From: Mesocentrotus franciscanus
Lineage: Eukaryota > Echinodermata > Echinoidea > Camarodonta > Strongylocentrotidae
Length of the DNA: 64,000 bases
NCBI GenBank assembly: GCA_037976565.1
Contig: CP137667.1
Location: 27,528,923-27,592,922, forward strand
Direction: 5' to 3'
This document shows positions 1-10,420 of this stretch, piece after piece; position 1 is the stretch's first letter; every line of letters begins with the position of its first letter. Position numbers and translations under genes: made by a program. Below the pieces are notes generated by a model, which saw only the letters and a program-made list of their open reading frames with translations, did no database searches and was not told the origin of the DNA.

Positions 1-60
1 CACCCCCAACATGCTGGCATTTAAAAGCAAAAGACGATTGTATTTCATAGAGCTTGCTGT

Positions 61-140
61 CTGAACTGCCACTCTCAACTCAGGTGTATAAAATGGGTAC
101 CCAGTAGGAGGCAGTTCCTAGAACTTTAAGGGTGCAGAAC
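61..140 (+). mobile_element. SINE fragment (body region)
   Basis: AGGTGTATAAAATGGGTACC followed by CAGTAGGAGGCAG resembles the middle of the complete SINE at 58234-58574 (AGGTGTTAAATGGGTACC, then CGGTAGGATGCG). Neither the tRNA head nor the 3' tail is present. Confidence 0.5.
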
Positions 141-1816
141 TAGATGGCTGAAATCATGTTTAATTTCGCACACATTTCCCCGTAGGTAAAAACTATTTTG
201 GGACTTTTGCTCCTTCACTAATCTTCATGTTTCCACTCGTTCGATTACGTGCCTACACAGGACAATAATGATACCGTATCCAGTTAAATGTAATAATTGA
301 TACACATTTTTGAGCAGTGGTTAAATATATCGTCACACCTTCTGCAAAAATAGCGAACGATACCATATAGGGCCATCTATTCCAAACGTCGTTGCAAATA
401 TCGCAAAGTGCATATTATAATATTCATTCAAGCCATGATCTTGCAGACAATGAACTCGTGAGTTCAGACTGCCTAGGCATAGTATATAATAGTAATTCTG
501 TCTTTGTCTTGCACAACTCATTATTCTAGTTCTAAAATGAAATAACATGAATTTGAACGTGGTGACATTGCAAATGGAAAACAAATGTTATTGGTGCGGC
601 CGTGCGGAACCATTTTCTCAGTGTCTGTGTTTTTTGAAAATATCGAACATGTATGAAATGCAGTACAGGTTAAAGATACACACAGGGTAAGGATATGTAT
701 TCACTTAAAAAAAAAAAAAAAAAACCTATAGCAGATAATGAATAAAGGACCCAGCACACTAGTCATTCTAGTGCCCCCCAAAAAAATGCAAATGTTCACC
801 TTTCAAAATAAAATTTACTTGCACTTTACCATGGTTCCTTTCATTCTAAACTTTAACCGTAAAATATTGTAGAAGATATCTAAACATTATGTATTACTTG
901 CAGAAATCAACTTTGTGCAATGATAGATAATGCTCACTAAAAATAGGGTACGTACTATATACAGACTGCAGGGTTTAAAACAAAAATCAATGTAGGGGGG
1001 GGGGCGCCTATCCCTGAAAACGGTTGAGGAGCCCCTCCCACAAATTGTAGGGAAAAGGGTAAGTGTGTGTAAAAAGTGATTTGATGCTACCTATATCCTT
1101 TTAAGTGGCAAGTGAAAGCCTGAGGACGTAAAGATCAGACTTGAATTTACGTGTGTAATCAAACCTACTCTAACATGTCTTACAAAGTGCCAATTTTCTC
1201 GCTTCGTGCTATGCAACCAGAACAATTAAGAAATATATTTGTCGATGTCGTCGCTAGAATGTTTTTATATTGAAAATTACAAAATCTTCTACTTCATCGG
1301 AGGGGGGGTTATCTTCCCATCTTGGTCACAAATATTCCTATGTCCCCCCCCCCTTCCTTGAGACATTATTTTGGAATAAAAGTAATATAATTTAACACAA
1401 CTGTTATTCCTGTTATTCACCAAGGACCATTCGCACAATAAATCGTCTAAAATATCAGTACCATGAGAAAGTGCATTTATCCCTGTACCGCACAAAAATG
1501 TAATCATGTGTCATGTCAATATGTTAAGTGTTATTGTAAAATATACAGTCACTCGTCACCTCTTATAGAGTAAGTCTTATATTAACAACAAAAAGTGCAT
1601 TCATTTTTATCATATTTAGCAACTCGGAAAAAACATGTTCGTGTAATACCGTAGACCCTTTTGCAAGTGTGAATATGGATTTTGAAGTACAGGCCACTAG
1701 ATTCATGTTGATAATTCACTCATACTTCTTCCTCCCAAAATAAAATTTATCGAAACGTTTCTGATTTTAATCGGCATCCATAACTATGAACAGGATTCAT
1801 AAATATATTACACTTA
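141..1816. other. No gene recognised
   Basis: AT-rich sequence with an A run near 706-724 and G or C runs near 995 and 1345. The small open frames here lack family motifs or sensible composition. I see no RNA gene. Confidence 0.6.
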
Positions 1817-1928
1817 TGGGGCGTTGCAAGAAAGTTGCAATTGATTGCAAGTTGCGATTGATTGCAATTTGCAAAATTTGCAACTGATATTTGCAATCGA
1901 TTGCAACTCAACTTTCTTGCAACGCCCA
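1817..1928. mobile_element. Hairpin MITE, family A copy 1
   Basis: The arms are TGGGGCGTTGCAAGAAAGTT and its inverted counterpart AACTTTCTTGCAACGCCCA. Between them lie repeated TTGCAATCGATTGCAA-like words. The whole 112 bp can fold into one long stem. It has no coding capacity. Confidence 0.85.
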
Positions 1929-2040
1929 AATAGTCTCCTAAATTTCCTTGGATTTTGTTCGGATTTAAGTTTTTGACAATTCAATGAAATTAACTAGATA
2001 TAGCTTTTATTCTCCCCCCTCTCTTTCTCTCTCTTACTAA

Positions 2041-2154
2041 TGGGGCGATGCAAGAACGTTGAGTTGCGATCAATTGCAAATTTGCAATTAATCGCAAGAC
2101 TTGCGCTTGATTTTGGAGATTTGCAATTGATTGCAACTTTCTTGCAACGCCCCA
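2041..2154. mobile_element. Hairpin MITE, family A copy 2
   Basis: This is a second copy of the family at 1817, about 110 bp downstream of it, with TGGGGCGATGCAAGAACGTT at one end and CTTTCTTGCAACGCCCCA at the other. Flanking TAA and TTA extend the palindrome. A 100-codon frame crosses it, but this is only hairpin sequence being read through. Confidence 0.85.
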
Positions 2155-2634
2155 TTACATTGCTAAAGCAAAATGCATTTATTAGAAAGAAATGCTGCAA
2201 AATTATTCCCAAGCTTTTCTTTAAAAAAAAAATAGAAATGCATACTAAAGTACTAGGCTGTTGTTTCACCATTTGCACTATTGTACTGTATATCCCAATA
2301 ATGTACCGACACCTAAAAAAGATAGTGTACTTTGTATGTTAGTGGCTAGATGTCGCTCTACTAAAATCGAAATATGTGGTTCAAATACTATTCTTTTATA
2401 TTGATATTGCAAGTTGAAATATCCACTCTATAAAAACACAAACGCGATTAGTGACGAGACTAGTCAACGCCCCGTACCTAAGTCCGATATGGGTTCCTTA
2501 TGCATGGTTTTAAGTAAGGCATATCCTTTATTTTCTCAATGCTTCTTAAATATAGAATGTCAGGGGGAAGGAGGGGCGGTGAATTTTACATTTTAGTTAT
2601 TTTAGTTATTTTAGTTTTTTTAGATGATTGGTAT

Positions 2635-2808
2635 ACAAATAATACACAGCAGTGAGTGCATTAGTAAGAATTACCCACACAAGGTACCTTTGGAACTGTC
2701 TAACTCTAACACGCCCGAGGCGGTAGCCGAGGGTGTTTTGACTGTTTTGAAGGTACCGAGTGTGGGTAATTTTACTAATGCCCGAACAAAATGATGTGTA
2801 TTATTTGT
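2635..2808. mobile_element. Foldback element with GC-rich centre
   Basis: Nested inverted repeats: ACAAATAATACACA (2635) pairs with TGTGTATTATTTGT (2795). GCATTAGTAAGAATTACCCACAC pairs with GTGTGGGTAATTTTACTAATGC, in two pieces around the core. The centre contains CCGAGGCGGTAGCCGAGG. The form resembles the larger foldback at 27352-27590. Confidence 0.8.
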
Positions 2809-2865
2809 TTTATAAGATGATGTTTTATTTGTTTTTATAAAATGATGTTTTATAACATGATTTTA

Positions 2866-2906
2866 CTAATGACCGGTCATTAGAATTGAATAATGACCGG
2901 TCATTA
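2866..2906. repeat. Two copies of a perfect 14-bp palindrome
   Basis: TAATGACCGGTCATTA occurs at about 2867-2882 and again at 2891-2906, separated by GAATTGAA. These could be footprints of a short inverted-repeat element or a protein-binding palindrome. No function can be assigned. Confidence 0.6.
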
Positions 2907-3018
2907 TCCAAATTACGCGTTAGGCAAAATAAATGCCTGGTCACGTGTACGCTCTCAACCAATCATTTGCTTAGGATCCACGTCATCATCTTATAATACA
3001 TAATGTAATTGTACGCTG

Positions 3019-3252
3019 ATGCCCATCAAGTTGGAATACGTTTTTGTTACAACATTTCATGAAGTGATTGTGACAACATGGTTTATTTTTTTTATAGATA
3101 AAGTTCATAATATATTCTCAGAACGCTAAAGATCAAAATAAAAAGTAATAGCGATTGAAAATAAGTTATAAACGTTCTAATTAAACCGTACTTTTTCATG
3201 AAAAAAAAGTAAAAATATTATTCAAATTTTAGGGGCTACAGTGTACAATCAT
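3019..3252. mobile_element. Diverged copy of the foldback at 5920-6173
   Basis: AAGTTGGAATACGTTTTTGTTAC..., then GAAGTGATTGTGACAACATG and ATAGATAAAGTTCATAAT, match the reverse complement of the right arm of 5920-6173. The end, GGGGCTACAGTGTACAATCAT, matches that family's terminus. Confidence 0.65.
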
Positions 3253-3551
3253 TCGCAAATACCTCATAATAATTACCTCGTGAACTGTTTTTGTCTTGTG
3301 TTTTTTCCTTTTTCTTCTTATTTTGGGGTATTTTTGTTTTTGTTTTTTTGTTTGGTAGCTACATTATTTGTTACTTGAAAAGCCCTACCTCATTGATATA
3401 CCACGGTTGTACTAATGATTGGCCCAATAAAGGCTTCTAATCTTTCCTCGTCCTGAAATAATATATTTTTTTAATTTCATATACGATGTTCAGTACTCCT
3501 ACTTCTTCAAATTACTGATGCTATTTGTATTATTTTACATGAGAGCATCAA

Positions 3552-3698
3552 GGCCCTGTTTCATAAAACTTGATATCAATAACAAGTTACAAGCTACTGT
3601 TATAAGCTACTGAAATCATGGCATCCGATTGGTTGAGAGCAAATTTGTCATAGAAATTTAGCATTTGTTATAGATAACAAGTTTTATGAAACGGGCCC
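3552..3698. mobile_element. Hairpin MITE with GTTTCATAAA ends (family B)
   Basis: It starts GGCCCTGTTTCATAAAACTTG and ends AAGTTTTATGAAACGGGCC, with ATAACAAGTT words in both arms and GATTGGTTGAGAGCAAATTTG inside. Related copies lie at 32253-32401, 33388-33536 and 52995-53145. Confidence 0.85.
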
Positions 3699-4256
3699 CT
3701 GTTTCTTTTGATAATTTAAATCAATTTTTCCGCTGTCACATCTATGCATTATGTTCAGTACTCATACTTCTGCAATCACTTATGCTATTTCTATTAAATA
3801 GCAGCTTTTGTATATTGTGATAATGTCAATAAATTTGTCGCTGTAATATCTACGCATTTTGGATATGTATACATTTCTATTTACTTTGTGCGATGTGAAA
3901 TTGATTTAAATTAGTGAAAAGGAATGGAATATTAAAATATTTTACGGAAAGCACTGAACAATTTATGGAATTCATTAGTATAGATTTCTAGAAAAGCATT
4001 CTCTCAATTAAGCCACTTCGGAAATACCATCTCCGAATTTTCAGATACAGGCCATTTGTACAGAAGTTGTAAAAACCAATCGAGACGAATGCTAAATGCA
4101 TGTTCATGAAAGTTATGAAATCATTATTAATTTATGCACCAAAGGTAAATTCTATGAGACACAGATGGAAATATTATTTTCAGGAGCACAAACAAAATGT
4201 TTCCATAAAGCACCTCCATAACTTTGCCAATTTGTACATTCGTGCTATTTCCGAAC
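3699..4256. other. No gene recognised
   Basis: AT-rich unique-looking sequence. No motif, RNA gene or clear repeat was seen. Confidence 0.5.
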
Positions 4257-4302
4257 TGGGGGTGTTTCACACATACTAAGATCGACTTACAGTAGAGATA
4301 GC
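4257..4302 (+). mobile_element. Single arm of the family C MITE
   Basis: GGGGGTGTTTCACACATACTA followed by AGATCGACTT resembles the left end of the complete element at 46375-46652. The right end is missing. Confidence 0.55.
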
Positions 4303-4379
4303 GGGCAAGTACCCAGGCGCCTTCGGGTTTTTACAGAAAACCTGCATTTCGCCCGTGCAAATTAATTTTACCGTGTGCA

Positions 4380-5470
4380 AATGCCCGCGGCCACAGTGCC
4401 CTCCCACTTTTTCAAGCACCCAAAAAGTGCCCCTTTAACTTTGTAAGAAGTGCCCCTTTTTACATAGGAGTAGTGCCCCTTTTACTTTCAAAAGTGCCCT
4501 TATTAATTTGTAAAATTGCCCCTTCCCTTTTCAACTCTGATAAGTGCCCTTTTATTTGGACACGTGCCCCTTTTACTTCGATAATTTCCCATTTTCCTTG
4601 CAATAAGTGTCCATTTTCCATTCTCATAAGTGCCCTTTTTAATCTCTAGTAAGTGCCCCTTTTCAGATACGAGAAGTGCCTCTTTTCACTTATGATAAGT
4701 GCCCCCTTCACCTTTGATAATTGCCCTATTCAAATCTGAGAGGTGCCTCTTTTACTTTGACAAGTGCCCCTTTTCCTTTGTAAGAAGTGCCCCTTTACCT
4801 TTTAATAACTACCCCCATTTTAACTCGGATAACGCACCTAAGTTATATTTTCACATGTGCCCCTTTTCCTTTCTAATAAGTGCCCCTTTTCCTAATGATA
4901 AGTGCCCCATTGAAAAAAGAGCCCCTTCCTTTGGCCCTGGAAAATACTCCTTTTCACTTCAGATAAGTGCCCCCTTCACCTCCGATAAATCCCCCCTTTT
5001 AAATCTGATCGGTGCCCATTTTCTTTCAACTAATGCATATTTACCTTTATTATAAGTGCCATTTTTTCATTTACATAAGTGACCCTTTTCATATCTGGTC
5101 ATTGACCCTTTTCAGGTGCGATAAGTGCCTCTTTTCACCTCTGATAATTTCCCTTTTAACAATGATACGTGCCCCTTTTCCTTTCTAATAAGGGACCTAT
5201 CCCCTTTTCATAGATGCCCCTTTTCACCTCTTATAAATGCCCCTATCAAAATCTGACGGGTCCCCTTTTCCGTCGATGAATGCCCATTTCCTATTCTCTT
5301 GACTGACTTTTTTCGTCCCTGGTGAGTGCCTGTTTTTGAGGGTGTAAGAAGTGCCCAATTTTCACCTCTGATAATTACTCTTTGTACTTTGACACATGCT
5401 CATTTTCTGTTCTGATAAGTGTCCCATTTCCCCATCATCATTAAACGCGCCCCTAATTTCAAGCGACTAA
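4380..5470 (+). repeat. Degenerate minisatellite, core AAGTGCCCCTTTT
   Basis: There are several dozen imperfect units of roughly 25-30 bp built on AGTGCCCCTTTT followed by a variable CYTYTGATA spacer. The array spells long open frames (for example 4699-5055) only because the unit lacks stops in that frame, so these are not genes. The last part lies inside the duplicated block and reappears after the gap at 13356-13680. Confidence 0.9.
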
Positions 5471-5919
5471 GAGCAATTTCCCCCAATGCTCGCTCGCTAC
5501 GCTCGCATACATCTACAAATGATATACTTATGTTACTTATCAAAGGTCTTTTCAGTCTTCCGTTAAGAGAATGTGCTTATAACCCCATCAGGATTGGGTT
5601 TATTCCTCTTTATAAGATATAATGTTTCGCACTGCGACCTAACAAATCTTAAATTTTTCCTGCTCGCTTCGCTCGCTCGCAAATAAATTTTAAGACCATC
5701 ACACCAAACTGCAAAGTATGATGCTTAAGCAATATCTTGTATGGTGTATAAAGTGAAACAAATATTGAAATAATCCCTGATAATGTAATCACAATGTAGG
5801 GGTATATACCAATGTCTAAACTTCCCTTTGTAGGTGCCATTTTTTCCAGAAAGTGCCCTTTTTTCTTGGTGCCTCCCCACTTGGGAAGTCACTCGGCCGC
5901 CCCTGGACCGGAGTCTACG

Positions 5920-6173
5920 TTGTAGCCCATAATGTTGGAATAAATTGTTTTTACCTCTTTTCATCAAATTATTGTAACAGTGTGATTTATTCTTGATAGA
6001 TGAAATTTATATCATCTATCAGAGCTCGATCTTTATCAATCTAAAGAGTCTTAGAGATTGATCTATGAAGTTCTGGGAACATGTAAACTTTATCTATCAA
6101 GAATAAATCATATTGTCACAATCATTTCATGAAATGAGGTTAACAACAATTGATTCCAACATTATGGGCAACA
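5920..6173. mobile_element. Long foldback MITE (family D), copy 1
   Basis: GTAGCCCATAATGTTGGAAT at the left pairs with ATTCCAACATTATGGGC at the right. Inside, GATTTATTCTTGATAGATGA pairs with TCTATCAAGAATAAATC. It is about 250 bp with no coding capacity. Confidence 0.85.
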
Positions 6174-6604
6174 GTGTACATGATCACAAAGACTCCCCTC
6201 CCTCCCCCCCACAAAAAAAGACAATGCCGATAGCCTTGTCCTTCAATAATTGTACTTACCGTCTAGAGTAGATACTATAATGATAACATGTTTCACGAGT
6301 AGGTCATGATAATCATCGGCTGTCTACAAGGAGGCCGTAAAAGCTATGTCATGATCATGTCAATGAGGGTAAGGGTCTCCTGGCGGGCAGCAAGAAGGCG
6401 TGTGTATGTGCGTGTCCCCGATTGAACAGGTTGTCTTTTAGCATATTATTTTTAGGTTCTTTTGGCAAACACATCTAATTTAATGGAATCCCTTCCCCTT
6501 GTTAAACTCACATGAAGGGAAATGTTAGTTTTGGGGAAAAGTACCTCCCATTTCCCAGGACAAAAATAGCATTCCATGGTTCATTAATATAAGGTTTAAC
6601 GGTG

Positions 6605-7345
6605 CTAAGCAGCTAGATGGAGTTGGTACTGTATAGGCTGGATGGAGTTGGTGCAGGTTTAGATGGAGATCGTTTTAGGCTACATTTATATATAATTATA
6701 TGTATATATATATTTCACCCTTACTATCAGGGTGGATTCCTCTTTAAGTTTATGTTAATAGAAGCAGAAAATGAGAGAAACAGGTAAGTGAAAGTTTGAG
6801 AAAACTCGATTAAAGATAAGTAAGTTATGATTTTTGAAGGTGCGATCAATCAAACACAGATGGTAAATTCTGTGAAGTATTTTGCGAGCTCCTTTCCCAT
6901 TTGCCTGTAAAACAAAATCTGAAATTCGTATTTTCCTTCAAGAAAATCATACATGCACCCTAAATACAATTATTGCAAATATGATTCCATACAACCCCTG
7001 TATAGAAAAAAAATCTATTCCGTCATCAATAACGAAGAAAATGAACATTTATGACATTTTATGTACAGAACATATGAGAGAGGAGCTCGCAAGATACGTT
7101 ATAAGGTTGCCAACTTGTGTTTGATTGATCGCATCTTCAAAAAATTCATAATATTCTTATTTTCAATCGGATTTTGCTGAAACTTTAACTGAACTGCTCC
7201 TCGCATTTTATGTTTTTATCACAAACCAACTAGAATTGATATTAGGATGGAATTCCCCTTTAATGGAGTTGGTCCTAGGCTGGGTGGAGTAAGTGATAGG
7301 ATGGATGCAATGGGTAATTAGTGAGAGGCTGGATGGAGTTGATAG
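6605..7345 (+). repeat. GGCTGGATGGAGTTGGT minisatellite split by an insertion
   Basis: Units such as TAGGCTGGATGGAGTTGGT occur at 6605-6690 and resume at 7263-7345. The stretch between them is the inverted-repeat element 6726-7263, so a small tandem array was apparently interrupted by a transposon insertion. The same arrangement is seen at about 14828-15567. Confidence 0.65.
6726..7263. mobile_element. Foldback element with TTAA-AGGG end (family E), copy 1
   Basis: The left arm (AGGGTGGATTCC..., GTGAAAGTTTGAGAAAACTC, GGTGCGATCAATCAAACACA, TTTTGCGAGCTCC) is the inverted counterpart of the right arm (GGAGCTCGCAAGATACG, TGTGTTTGATTGATCGCATC, and GGAATTCCCCTTTAA at the end). The right end is CCCCT|TTAA. 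The small open frames within it are not genes. Confidence 0.8.
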
Positions 7346-8249
7346 CTTGAATGAGAAAGATTGTCTATAACTGTTTTTTTTTCTTTCTTTCTTTCTGAAT
7401 GAATTTGACATAATATCAAGAGAATCATATCATAAAGTCAATGAAATCATATTAAGAAGTCATTCATAGTTCTATATATTGTTTTTGTTATAGGCTGGTG
7501 CAATACTGGAGTGAGAATAATGAATGATAGATCTACTAAATGGCACATATATAGTTACGAAATGATTAGTAAATACATAATATATGGGGCTGCTACATAA
7601 TTATAACTCCGGCGGTCCTTAGGCCATTGTATTGAAAAGCTTTGTTGATGCGGATGGCGTATCATGACGTCATAAAGCCTGGCACATTGTTATTTTTATT
7701 GGGTTTTAGGCTGTCCAATTTGAAAGATTATTTCCGCCTGGCTATACTGTTCTTTGAGTTCTTCAGCAATGATGATTAGATGGCGCTGTTTCTTTTTCTC
7801 TTGCTCAAAAATTGATTCAGTCATTTCAGTGTTTCATTTTTGTTTCTTCAATACTGCTTCTCGAATGGTCGCCACTGAGTTTCACAGCTTCCGTTCATTT
7901 GATGGTGTGGGCAATGATTTAGAGTCGACCTTGAACAGGGTGCGAGTATTAATACAGGTTAACTCTGCAGTGCTAAACTATAATTTGCCCTTCCTTCCTT
8001 TCGGAGAGAGAGAGAAGGCGAACATGAAATAATGTAAATACAAAGTTAACATTTGCGTATAGGCCTTTTTACAATTATTTAAAATAAAAAATACAATTTG
8101 CTCTTTACAGCTAATTGGCGAAGTCAGTTATAACTCACCAGCTACAATAAGTGATATCTATCTATCAGAGCGTGCAGATGATCTTCTTTCCCCCATAAAT
8201 TATTATGTGAAGTAATTGTTTTTTTTTAACCTTGAAAACAACTTTTTTT
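7346..8249. other. No functional gene recognised (recurs at 15568-16469)
   Basis: AT-rich sequence. An open frame at 7754-8032 is shortened in the second copy by one extra G (GGAGTCGACC against AGAGTCGACC). That argues against coding or marks a sequencing difference. Confidence 0.55.
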
Positions 8250-8820
8250 CCTCTCTATTATATATTTCTTACTGACCATTAAATAATGTTCAATTGCTCC
8301 AGTTTCATGACAACAATCACAAAGGCCATTTTCATGTTTATTAATACTGAATTTATAAAAGTTGAATTTGCATTTTCGCTTTCTCATTGATGTAATAATC
8401 TTTCATCTTTTCTACAAAATCCAGATAAATTAATAAATCTTGATATATTTATATGGATGGATCCATTTCTATTAATAAATCTCAATATATTTATATGAAT
8501 GGATCTGAAATAGGAATCTTCCTTTATCTGTTGATTCCCACTGATTTTGCCATAATTGCTGATAAAAATGACGAATATGATTAGTTAATTCGGATCTATT
8601 CCGTGGTACAGTTACATCTACATCTTCTTTTTGAGTCGCTTGTTTAGCTAAACTGTCGGCTCTTTCCTTTCCCTGCAGTTCACAATGCGCAGGTATCTGC
8701 TCAAACTGTACGTGTATACCAAAAGTGCTTTATTGTGTCAATTTCTCCGATATTTCTATAATTATACTAGATTTTCCATGTTTTTAATAGCCTGTATGGC
8801 TTCATACGCTACCCATTTTA
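8250..8820 (-). pseudogene. LINE relic: RNase H domain plus Cys/His C-terminal motif (copy 1)
   Basis: Reading the minus strand, an RNase H-like frame begins near 8818 with KWVAYEAIQAIKNMENL. It continues after in-frame stops with FEQIPAHCELQGKERADSL, which matches the PAHCGxxGNExAD..LAK block of RNase H domains in I-, R1- and Ingi-type LINEs. LAKQATQ and a stretch containing VPRNRSELTNHI and LWQNQW follow. Further on, after a frame change, comes NGLCDCCHETGAIEHYL, resembling the CxxC...H C-terminal motif of the same LINEs, with the final Cys replaced by Ser. Several stops make it non-functional. No reverse transcriptase domain was found next to it. It lies inside the duplicated block and recurs at 16470-17040. 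Confidence 0.72.
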
Positions 8821-9384
8821 TATAGGATATTTTGTTTCGTTTCATGTGCTACCCTCTATCGGCTAATAAGAGAGACAGGACGGGGGAAACCTTAAAATTT
8901 GGCGCGCGTTTAGGGGGGAGTGGATACAAAACAAAACATATAAGCTTTGAACAGCAGTATGTCAGGGTTGTAAGTTAGGGCATAATCTATCAGATGCAAT
9001 ACAGGGGGGGGGGGGGCGATTGGCAAACGCCCCTTCCCTCCCTGTCGAAGAAGGGAACAAACATATTGACTGCAACAAAGATATGTGCATGCCCAAACTA
9101 ATTCAGACCCCCGAAAGTGTCTACTACGTTCACATTTCTTCCCCTTTTCTATGCTTGGAAGGGAAATTTGGATTTAAATAGCACTACAAAATTAAAAGGG
9201 GAACAAAAATGTTTTTGATGTTGTTTTTGCTGCTGCCTTGATGATGATGTTGTTGCTTGCAAATGACAAAGATTTTCTCTAAAAAAATCCTGCATGATCA
9301 GCTATAGCTATTTACGCCTATTATGTGATTTGATATAATTTTGTTTTTAAATTTTTCATTCTATATCCCTTTTCTCGCCCCCAG

Positions 9385-10420
9385 CCCACCCCAATTCCTC
9401 TCTCTCTCTCTCTCTCTTTCTCTCTCTTACTCTCTCTCTCTTTCTCTCTCAGTCTCTACTTTGTTAGTGTTTATATTTTCTTTCAGTCTCTCCTCTTCTT
9501 TTTTGTTTCTTTCTCACTCTCTTTTATTCTCATTTTTAGTCTTTTCTTTCCCATTATGTTTGTTATCTCTTTAATATGACGTGTCGTCGCTTCGTTTTTG
9601 CTAACCGGCCTATAACAGGGACATCTTCGGGGGACATCTTTCTCAATCGGTGTGCCCTCCATTAACAAGTCAAGAAGCCAATTAAAAACCATTTTATAAG
9701 AGCCTTGCCAGGGTCGCCCCTCTCCGAGCCTCGTCCCTGAAGATTTATTTGACACGGTTTGCGAGATGCGCGAGCAATTTTGTTTGCGATGAATAAGGTT
9801 AAGTACTTGTGCATTTTATGAATGTGTTGTTGGTCATAAATAGGTATGGCAATACATATTATATTTTACATTTGTGAGTGTGTACTCGAAACCTTCACTC
9901 GTGCTCCTGAAGATGGAATGAATTGATGGGTCCTCGTCGCATCTGTCTTCATTTTCATATTCTGTCAGTCCCATTCAGTCTCTCTCTCTCTCCCATTCAG
10001 TCTGTCTGTCTCTCTCTCTCTGTCTCTCCCATTAAGTCGCTCTATCTCTCTCTGTATCTCCCATTCAGTCTCTCTCTCTGTCTCTCTCATTCAGTTTCTC
10101 TCTCTCTCTCTCTCTCTCTTCCATTCAGCCTATCTCTCTGTCTCTCCCATTCAGTCTCTCTATCTCTCTCCCCTCTCTCCCTCTCTCTCTCCCTCTCTCT
10201 CTATCCCTCTCCCTCTCTCAGTCTCTATTTTTTTTAGTCTTTATATTTTCTTTCAGTATACTCTCCCTCTTTCAGTCTCTCTTCTCTCTGTCAGTCTCTC
10301 CCCTTCTTTTGGGGGTTTCTCTCTCACTTTCTTTCTCTCTCATTCGTATTCTCTTCTCTCCCATTATATTTGTTATCTCTTTAATATGACGTGTCATCAC
10401 TTCGCTCTTGCTAACCGGAA
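9385..10420 (+). repeat. CT microsatellites in an ~810-bp internal tandem duplication
   Basis: CTCTCT-rich tracts occur at about 9398-9456 and 9975-10330. Both are followed by the same unit, TTTGTTATCTCTTTAATATG then ACGTGTCRTCRCTTCG and GCTAACCGG, ending at 9608 and 10418, an offset of about 810 bp. Serine/leucine-rich open frames here are translations of the microsatellite. Confidence 0.85.

Noticed and set aside
1817..2154. CRISPR-like or regulatory repeat array
   Set aside because: The repeats are two separate hairpin elements with inverted arms, not direct repeats with spacers; the window is eukaryotic.
4699..5055. 118-codon open frame
   Set aside because: It is the translation of the GTGCCCCTTTT minisatellite; the unit has no stop in this frame.
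9341..10237. Serine/leucine-rich open frames (and their counterparts at 17553-17786)
   Set aside because: They are translations of CT microsatellites.
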